Shown: one piece after another, positions 1 to 4,685 of the stretch
How positions within the stretch are numbered: position 1 is the first letter of the stretch
Layout: the number at the start of each line of letters is the position of its first letter
DNA from: Bacillota bacterium
GTDB lineage: Bacteria > Bacillota > Clostridia > Lachnospirales > WQUN01
Length of the DNA stretch: 7,786 bases
Reading direction: 5' to 3'
Assembly: GCA_009782085.1 (NCBI GenBank)
Contig: WQUN01000015.1
Location: 1 to 7,786, forward strand
Notes under the pieces: generated by a model
What the model saw: the letters and a program-made list of their open reading frames with translations, nothing else
What the model was told of the DNA's origin: nothing
The model's database searches: none
Made by a program: the position numbers and the translations under genes

Positions 1-2
1 CG

Positions 3-368
3 GACAGCGGTTACCATTTCGTGAACTGGACGGTTACAGGCGTAACCCTGGCGGACAATACCAACAGCGCGGCGGCGTTCGCCATGCCGGCCGGCGCTGT
101 GACCATTACCGCGAATTTTGAGAAAGACGCGGCGGCTTACGCTCTGACAGTCGCTGCGGGCGCGGGCGGCTCCGTGTCGGGGACGGTTTCCGGCAAATAC
201 GCGGAGGGCTATGCGGTCAATGTCACGGCCACGGCTGACAGCGGCTACCATTTCGTGAACTGGACGGCTACAGGCGTAACCCTGGCGGACAATACCAACA
301 GCGCGGCGGCGTTCGCCATGCCGGCCGGCGGCGTGACAATAACGGCGAACTTCGAGAAAGACGCGGCG
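3..368 (+). repeat. Tandem 234-bp (78-codon) coding repeat, one unit plus a partial second
   Basis: Bases 3-134 and 237-368 align without gaps at an offset of exactly 234 bases, with 9 differences in 132 positions by my count. Seven of those nine fall in the last 13 codons, and the first 31 codons differ at only two bases. The offset is a whole number of codons, so unit gain or loss keeps the frame. More copies probably lie upstream of the window. Confidence 0.9.
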
Positions 369-875
369 GAACTCTCCGGCGACGCCGCGCTGGCGCTTCT
401 GGCGGCCGACGGCTTCGCGCTCAGCCCGGCTTTCGACCCGGACGTGAACTTCTACGCCTTGACGGTCGAATACGGCGTCGCAAACGTGACCATCCGGGCC
501 GCCGCGCGTAGCGGCAAGGCGGAGGTCACCGGCGGCGTCGGGACGTCGGCGCTCGCCGTGGGCGGCAACACCTTTATAATCTACGTCAAAGCGGAAAACG
601 GGGACATCAACGCCTATACGGTCACGGTCACGCGAAAGGCCGCGCCCGTGTTCACCGTCACGGTGAAGAGCATGGCCGCGAAGGTCGGCAAACCGCTGCA
701 GATACCGTATGTCTACGACGGGTCGGGGCCGCTCGCGTTCACGTCGTCCAACCCGGCGGTCTGCGGGGTCGGCCAGACCGGGATACTGACGCCGATGAAA
801 GCCGGGACGGCTGTCATCACGATAAGCGCCCCCGGATTCCCGAACTATGTGTTCGCGGTCACGGTGACAAACTGA
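3..875 (+). CDS. C-terminal part of a repetitive surface/secreted protein (InlB-like repeats, cadherin-like domain, Big2-like end)
   Basis: The reading frame is open from the first complete codon at base 3, so the start lies upstream of the window; the GTG at 21 is an internal valine. Domains in order: the end of one 78-residue repeat and the start of the next (the part GYHFVNW...FAMPAG...ITANFEKD occurs twice), of the divergent InlB B-repeat type. Next comes a cadherin-like beta-sandwich domain at about 369-642 (LSPAFDPD, FYALTVEYG, ENGDINAYTVTVTR). The last part, about 643-872, resembles a bacterial Ig-like Big2 fold (FTSSNPAV, MKAGTAVITI). Such proteins are normally exported and extend from the cell surface, in adhesion or matrix roles. 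The C-terminus shows no LPXTG motif, hydrophobic anchor or SLH domain, so any anchoring must be N-terminal or the protein is released. Domain assignment is by pattern recognition; the ligand is unknown. Confidence 0.85.
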   Translation, partial: DSGYHFVNWTVTGVTLADNTNSAAAFAMPAGAVTITANFEKDAAAYALTVAAGAGGSVSGTVSGKYAEGYAVNVTATADSGYHFVNWTATGVTLADNTNSAAAFAMPAGGVTITANFEKDAAELSGDAALALLAADGFALSPAFDPDVNFYALTVEYGVANVTIRAAARSGKAEVTGGVGTSALAVGGNTFIIYVKAENGDINAYTVTVTRKAAPVFTVTVKSMAAKVGKPLQIPYVYDGSGPLAFTSSNPAVCGVGQTGILTPMKAGTAVITISAPGFPNYVFAVTVTN

Positions 876-925
876 CGCCGATTCCGGGTTGGAAGGAATT
901 ATTCCGAAAATGTTATGAGGACGCT

Positions 926-961
926 AAAGACCTCCCGCCGATTTTATGGCGGGAGGCCTTT
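926..961 (+). terminator. Probable intrinsic terminator after the surface protein gene
   Basis: A perfect 9-bp GC-rich stem (931-939 with 948-956) encloses an 8-base loop. It can extend past one A/C mismatch by AAAG (926-929) pairing with CTTT (958-961). A short, interrupted T-rich stretch follows (TTTGTGTTT). It lies about 50 bases after the surface-protein stop and before the nadE promoter, which suits its role. The T tract is imperfect, so efficiency is uncertain. Confidence 0.7.
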
Positions 962-997
962 GTGTTTCGAAAACGTGCAGGCTTTGAAATCTGCGCA

Positions 998-1025
998 TTG
1001 CGAAAAATCAGGATATGTGTATAAT
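998..1025 (+). promoter_or_regulatory. Predicted sigma-70-type promoter for nadE-trpB2-ulaE
   Basis: A perfect -10 hexamer TATAAT at 1020-1025 is preceded after 16 bases by TTGCGA at 998-1003 (four of six matches to the -35 consensus). Transcription would start near 1032, directly before the AAGGAAGG ribosome binding site. This gives a leader of only about 20 bases. The stretch is AT-rich against a GC-rich background and sits between a terminator and a gene cluster. Confidence 0.65.
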
Positions 1026-1032
1026 AAACACC

Positions 1033-1040
1033 AAGGAAGG
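1033..1040 (+). promoter_or_regulatory. Ribosome binding site deciding the nadE start
   Basis: AAGGAAGG is a strong Shine-Dalgarno sequence 10 bases before ATG 1051. The in-frame ATG at 1042 is only one base away, too close to be used. The in-frame ATG at 1015 lies upstream of this site and overlaps the predicted -10 region. Start 1051 is therefore preferred. Confidence 0.75.
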
Positions 1041-1050
1041 AATGATCCCC

Positions 1051-1815
1051 ATGCGCGACTATGCCCGGGAAATGGCCGGCAGAACCGCTTTCATCAAGGA
1101 CGTTTTAGCCTCTTCCGGCGCGAAGGGCCTCGTCTTCGCCAACAGCGGCGGCAAGGACTGCGTCCTGGCGGGCGCCCTCTGCAAGGCGGCCTGCGAAGAT
1201 ACGGTCGGGCTGATCATGCCCTGCGGCACGAAGGCCAACTACGGCCGGGATATGGAGGACGGCCTAAAGGCCGCGGCCCGGTTCGGGATCGAGACGCGCG
1301 TGGTGGATCTGACCGCCGCGAAGGACGAGGTCGTGAAGGCCCTGGGCGGGGCGGACAGGCTGAAGGGCCTGGCGTCGGCCAACATCGCGCCGAGGCTTCG
1401 CATGACCGCGATGTACGCCGTGGCCAACGGCGAAGGCCGCCTCGTCTGCGGGACTGGCAACCGGAGCGAGCGTTACATGGGATATTTTACCATGTGGGGC
1501 GACGGGGCCTACGACTTCAACCCCATCGGGGACCTGACGGTCACGGAGGTGTACGAGTTCCTGCGCTTCCTGAACGCGCCCGCCTCAGTGATCGACAAGC
1601 CGCCGTCCGCCGGGCTTTACGAGGGGCAGACCGACGAGGGGGAAATGGGCGTGACATACGCGAGCATCGACGCGCTTTTACTGAACGGCGCGACGGACGA
1701 GGCCAGCCAAAGGATAATCGCGGGGCGTCACGCGTCGAGCGGGCATAAGAGGAGGATGCCGCTGATATACGGCAATTTAGCTGAAAATCAATTATATCAT
1801 TATAGAAAGGATTGA
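1051..1815 (+). CDS. nadE: NH3-dependent NAD(+) synthase
   Basis: A 254-residue enzyme for the last step of NAD synthesis: nicotinic acid adenine dinucleotide is adenylated with ATP and then amidated with ammonia in the cytoplasm. The PP-loop ATP motif is SGGKDC at residues 32-37. NIAPRLRMT (111-119), the family signature GTGNRSE (134-140), the YFTMWGDGAYD segment (145-155) and KPPSAGL...GQTDE (183-196) are all typical of NadE. There is no nitrilase-type glutaminase domain, so ammonia rather than glutamine should be the nitrogen donor. The length is slightly below that of well-known bacterial NadE proteins (about 270). The last PP-loop residue is Cys37 where Ser is usual. It is the first gene of a cluster: trpB2 starts 5 bases after the stop, implying co-transcription. 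Confidence 0.93.
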   Translation: MRDYAREMAGRTAFIKDVLASSGAKGLVFANSGGKDCVLAGALCKAACEDTVGLIMPCGTKANYGRDMEDGLKAAARFGIETRVVDLTAAKDEVVKALGGADRLKGLASANIAPRLRMTAMYAVANGEGRLVCGTGNRSERYMGYFTMWGDGAYDFNPIGDLTVTEVYEFLRFLNAPASVIDKPPSAGLYEGQTDEGEMGVTYASIDALLLNGATDEASQRIIAGRHASSGHKRRMPLIYGNLAENQLYHYRKD

Positions 1816-1820
1816 AAAAA

Positions 1821-3185
1821 ATGAGTGAGATCCCTTACAAAATCTACCTGACGGAGAACGAACTGCCGACCCATTGGCACAACATCCGCGCCGTCATGCC
1901 GGAGCAGCCGGACCCGATGCTCCACCCGGGCACGATGAAGCCCTGCGTGAAGGAGGACCTGCTCCCGCTGTTCTGCGAGGGCGTCGTGGAACAGGAGATG
2001 AACTCCACGGACGAGTTCATCGAGATCCCGCGCGAAATCCGGGATTTCTACAAGATGTACAGGCCGTCGCCACTCGTGCGCGCCTATTGCCTCGAAAAGG
2101 AGCTCGGCACCCCGGCGAAGCTCTACTACAAATTCGAGGGCAACAACACCTCCGGCTCCCACAAGCTAAACTCCGCCGCCGCCCAGACGTATTACGCCAA
2201 GAAGCAGGGCGTGACGCATCTCACCACGGAGACCGGCGCGGGACAGTGGGGCACGGCTCTGGCCATGTCCTGCGTGTTCTTCGGGGTGGACCTGACCGTG
2301 TACATGGTCAAAATCTCGTCGGAGCAGAAACCCTACCGGAAGATATGCATGGAGACCTACGGGGCCAAGGTCGTCCCGTCCCCGTCGGACACGACGGATT
2401 CCGGCAGGAAGATCCTGGCGGAGAACCCGGGCACCGGCGGCTCCTTGGGCTGCGCCATTTCGGAGGCCATCGAGACGGCCGTGAAGACGCCGAACTGCCG
2501 GTATGTCCTCGGCAGCGTCCTGAACCACGTACTGCTGCACCAGAGCGTGATCGGCCAGGAGACGAAGGCGGCCTGCGACATGTACGGCATCGCGCCGGAC
2601 GTCATAATCGGCTGCGCGGGCGGCGGCTCGAACCTGGGCGGCCTGATCTCGCCGTTTATGGCGGACAAGCTCCGCGGGAAGAACAACATCGAGTTTATCG
2701 CGGTGGAGCCGGCCTCCTGCCCGTCTCTGACCAGGGGCAGATACGCCTACGACTTCGGCGACACGGCCAGGACGACGCCACTCATGCGCATGTACACCAT
2801 GGGCAGCGGCTTCATCCCGTCCCCGAACCACGCCGGCGGCTTGCGCTATCACGGCATGAGTCCCATCCTGTCGAAACTTTACCACGACGGGCATATCAAG
2901 GCGAAGTCCTACGTCCAGAGCGAGGTCTTCGAGGAGGCCGTCCGCTTCGCGCGCGCCGAGGGCACCTTGCCCGCGCCGGAATCCGCCCACGCCATCAAGG
3001 CGGCCGTGGACGAGGCGCTCAGGTGCAAGGAGACCGGCGAGGCCAGGACGATCCTCTTCGGCCTGAGCGGCACTGGGTACTTCGACCTGGCGGCTTACGA
3101 CAGCTTCAACCGAAAGACCATGACGGACCACGTGCCGACGGACGCGGAGCTGGAGAAGGGGTTCGAGACGCTGGTGAAGGTGTGA
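1821..3185 (+). CDS. trpB: Tryptophan synthase beta chain, TrpB2 type (PLP enzyme)
   Basis: A 454-residue PLP-dependent enzyme expected to join indole to a serine-derived aminoacrylate to make tryptophan. The PLP lysine is Lys115 in GSHKLNSA. The catalytic glutamate is Glu137 in ETGAGQWG, where TrpB1 has ETGAGQHG. The phosphate-binding loop is CAGGGSNLGG (265-274), PAPESAHA is at 384-391, and the serine near the cofactor ring is Ser416 in LSGTGYFD. The longer N-terminus and these variants point to TrpB2, a branch that usually works without TrpA. No trpA or other trp gene is in the window, so indole salvage or use of O-phosphoserine, as known for some TrpB2 enzymes, is possible but inferred. 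Start ATG 1821 has AGAAAGG 10 bases upstream; the in-frame TTG at 1812 overlaps the nadE end and is unlikely. Confidence 0.9.
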   Translation: MSEIPYKIYLTENELPTHWHNIRAVMPEQPDPMLHPGTMKPCVKEDLLPLFCEGVVEQEMNSTDEFIEIPREIRDFYKMYRPSPLVRAYCLEKELGTPAKLYYKFEGNNTSGSHKLNSAAAQTYYAKKQGVTHLTTETGAGQWGTALAMSCVFFGVDLTVYMVKISSEQKPYRKICMETYGAKVVPSPSDTTDSGRKILAENPGTGGSLGCAISEAIETAVKTPNCRYVLGSVLNHVLLHQSVIGQETKAACDMYGIAPDVIIGCAGGGSNLGGLISPFMADKLRGKNNIEFIAVEPASCPSLTRGRYAYDFGDTARTTPLMRMYTMGSGFIPSPNHAGGLRYHGMSPILSKLYHDGHIKAKSYVQSEVFEEAVRFARAEGTLPAPESAHAIKAAVDEALRCKETGEARTILFGLSGTGYFDLAAYDSFNRKTMTDHVPTDAELEKGFETLVKV

Positions 3186-3192
3186 GAAATAC

Positions 3193-4161
3193 ATGGGACG
3201 GGATTACACGCTTGGCTTATACGAGAAGTCGATGCCGCGGAGCCTGTCCTTGGGCGAAAAGCTCGCCGCCGCCGGGGCTTGCGGCTTCGATTTCCTGGAG
3301 GTCAGCATAGACGAGACGGACGAAAAGCTGGAGCGCCTGTCCTGGGGCGCCGCGAAACGCCGGGAGGCGGCGGACGCCTCCCGGGAGGCCGGCGTCCCGC
3401 TGGGCAGCATATGCCTGAGCGCGCACAGGAAATTCTCCTTGGGAAATCCCGACCCGGCCGGGCGGGCAAGGGCGCTCGATATCGCGGAGCGGGCGATCGG
3501 CCTGGCCTGCGATTGGGGCGTGCGGCTTATCCAGCTCGCCGGGTACGACGTGTACTACGAGCCGGGCGGGGAGCGGACGCGGGCGTTTTTCCGCGAAAAC
3601 CTGGGGAAATGCGTGGGCATGGCCGCCGCAAGCGGAGTCGTTCTGGCGTTTGAGACGATGGAGACGCCGTTCATGGACACCGTGAAAAAGGCCATGGCCT
3701 ATGTGGACGATATGCGTTCGCCGTGGCTGCAAATCTACCCCGACCTGGGCAACCTGACCAACGCCGCGCTCCTGTACGGTCACGGCGTCGCGGACGACCT
3801 GGCGGCGGGGAAGGGGCACATCGCGGCGTTGCACCTGAAGGAGAGCGCCCCGGGGCGCTACCGGGACGTGCCGTACGGCTCGGGGCACGTGGACTTTGCG
3901 GCGGGGATCAAAGCCGCGCGGGAACTGGGCGTGCGGCGGTTCGTGGGGGAGTTCTGGGATATGTCCGGGCGCGGGGGATTTGTAGGTGACCGTTCCGGAA
4001 CCGGGGGATTGGATAGGGCGGATATGTCCGCTCGCGGGAGTGGTATAGGTGACCGTTCCGGAACTGACCGTTCCGGAACCGGGGGGGAGGACTGGCGCGG
4101 CCGGATCGCCCGCGCGCACGGGTTTTTGAGAGGATTTTTGGACGCGGCGGCGGATAGTTGA
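3193..4161 (+). CDS. ulaE: L-xylulose/L-ribulose 5-phosphate 3-epimerase family, with a repetitive C-terminal insert
   Basis: A 322-residue TIM-barrel sugar-phosphate epimerase. It follows E. coli UlaE/SgbU nearly throughout: LGLYEKSMP near the start, FDFLEVSIDETD, CLSAHRKFSLG (74-84), IQLAGYDVYY (113-122) and IYPDLGNL. The four expected metal ligands are present: Glu154, Asp184, His214 and Glu253. The family interconverts L-xylulose 5-phosphate and L-ribulose 5-phosphate in ascorbate or L-xylulose catabolism. The other ula genes are absent, so the true substrate is open. The protein is about 38 residues longer than E. coli UlaE. The excess lies in residues 256-298, a Gly/Ser/Arg/Asp-rich repetitive stretch just after Glu253-Phe-Trp and before the final helix (EDWRGRIARAH). 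It starts 7 bases after trpB2, with GAAGG as a weak ribosome site 12 bases upstream, so translation may be coupled. Confidence 0.87.
   Translation: MGRDYTLGLYEKSMPRSLSLGEKLAAAGACGFDFLEVSIDETDEKLERLSWGAAKRREAADASREAGVPLGSICLSAHRKFSLGNPDPAGRARALDIAERAIGLACDWGVRLIQLAGYDVYYEPGGERTRAFFRENLGKCVGMAAASGVVLAFETMETPFMDTVKKAMAYVDDMRSPWLQIYPDLGNLTNAALLYGHGVADDLAAGKGHIAALHLKESAPGRYRDVPYGSGHVDFAAGIKAARELGVRRFVGEFWDMSGRGGFVGDRSGTGGLDRADMSARGSGIGDRSGTDRSGTGGEDWRGRIARAHGFLRGFLDAAADS
3958..4086 (+). repeat. In-frame palindromic repeat expansion inside ulaE
   Basis: A 63-base unit beginning GATATGTCCG at 3958 is followed by a diverged copy at 4021. Within the second copy the 15-mer TGACCGTTCCGGAAC is directly duplicated (4050-4064 and 4065-4079). 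The perfect 10-bp palindrome GTTCCGGAAC thus occurs three times: 3992-4001, 4055-4064 and 4070-4079. Both periods are multiples of three, so the frame survives. The encoded text is DRSGT-rich. The stretch matches nothing in the UlaE family and looks like a small inserted and expanded repeat element. Confidence 0.85.
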
Positions 4162-4327
4162 CCTGGGTAAGGCTATTCATGACTGCCGCGCGTCTTATTC
4201 CCTTTTCGGCGCTGGAATTCCATAAATGTTTTTCGGATGCAGGACTTTGTTTGTTCAAAACGCTGAATTCCCGCTTACCGGCGGCGGGGGCAAGCCCCCG
4301 CCCTACAAATCGATGATTTAACGGTGT

Positions 4328-4401
4328 GGTAAAATCGGTTAGGGATGGAACCGGGAATCGGTCGGGGAGGGAACCCAGACCCTACAAACGCCGATTTTGC
4401 C
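4328..4401 (-). repeat. Diverged hairpin repeat with an outer inverted repeat
   Basis: The inner hairpin pairs GGTCGGG (4360-4366) with CCC-A-GACC (4374-4381, one bulged A) and is followed by CCTACAA, the same flank as the GC-rich copies. An outer inverted repeat, 4328-4338 with 4391-4401, matches at 10 of 11 positions, and the odd pair is a G-U wobble in RNA. It appears to be a degraded relative of the element at 4418-4450 in the opposite orientation. Confidence 0.65.
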
Positions 4402-4417
4402 GGGTTGTGAATGTGCC

Positions 4418-4450
4418 GTAGGGTCGGGCTTCCATGCCCGACCGCTCTAC
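4418..4450 (+). repeat. Hairpin repeat in the opposite orientation
   Basis: A perfect 8-bp stem GGTCGGGC (4422-4429) with GCCCGACC (4436-4443) closes a 6-base loop TTCCAT. GTAG (4418-4421) and CTAC (4447-4450) can extend it after a 3-base bulge. It begins GTAGGG on the + strand, the reverse of the neighbouring copies. The GTAGGG flank is shared with them but the stem sequence differs, suggesting a second subfamily. Confidence 0.8.
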
Positions 4451-4685
4451 CCGTTTGATAAATCCCCGTTTACCGGCGGCGGCGGGGGCAGAGCCCCCGC
4501 CCTACAACCACCGTTTGTTCGCAATGATATATCCCCGTTTACCGGCGGCGGCGGGGGCAGAGCCCCGCCCTACAATTTTCCGGCGGCGGCGGGGGCAGAG
4601 CCCCCGCCCTACAAATTTGTCATCATTCAATAATGGGTTTATAGAGGTTGCCTATAATTGAACACGCCGTCCAAACATGCATTTG

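Larger units (their letters stand above)
4275..4614 (-). repeat. Cluster of four GC-rich hairpin repeats sharing TTGTAGGG
   Basis: Four copies lie in the same orientation at 4275-4310, 4463-4507, 4532-4575 and 4580-4614. Each contains a near-perfect 9-bp stem GGCGGGGGC/GCCCCCGCC with a 2-3 base loop, followed on the + strand by CCTACAA; read on the - strand each begins TTGTAGGG. Copies two and three are identical over about 45 bases except that the third lacks one C in its right arm. The fourth matches the last 35 bases of the second exactly. Copies two to four have an extra GGC beside the stem. The pattern fits a dispersed REP-like palindromic element rather than a gene or CRISPR. Confidence 0.88.
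4162..4685. other. Non-coding region between convergent operons, filled with hairpin repeats
   Basis: No convincing gene lies here: the open frames present are translations of the GC-rich repeats and have no good ribosome site. Bases 4162-4270 are unique, apart from a 10-bp palindrome TGGAATTCCA at 4213-4222, and contain no clear intrinsic terminator for ulaE. Bases 4275-4614 hold the repeat copies listed separately. Bases 4615-4685 are AT-rich, with only a weak hairpin (TTATAG 4639-4644 with CTATAA 4652-4657) that might end tkt transcripts. Both operons must terminate in this region; the strong GC hairpins could assist, but none has a T tract. Confidence 0.7.

Noticed and set aside
1015..1050. 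Longer nadE start at ATG 1015, or ATG 1042
   Set aside because: ATG 1015 overlaps the predicted -10 region and precedes the ribosome binding site; ATG 1042 is one base from that site. ATG 1051 has proper spacing.
1874..3310. Long open frames overlapping trpB2 on both strands, including a 478-codon + frame and a 342-codon - frame
   Set aside because: They overlap an intact enzyme with all catalytic motifs and show only Arg/Gly/His-rich shadow composition.
4275..4614. Possible CRISPR array because of repeated units
   Set aside because: The spacing between copies is irregular, the units are strong GC palindromes of varying length, the orientation is mixed in the wider cluster, and no cas genes are present.
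4639..4657. Intrinsic terminator for tkt
   Set aside because: The stem is only six AT-rich pairs with no T tract after it on the - strand; it is mentioned as a weak hairpin only.
4397..4661. Small open frames in the intergenic repeat region, with repeating FTGGGGGRAP text
   Set aside because: The repeated peptide is just the translation of the GC-rich hairpin repeats; there is no suitable ribosome site, and the copies differ by a one-base deletion that breaks a common frame.
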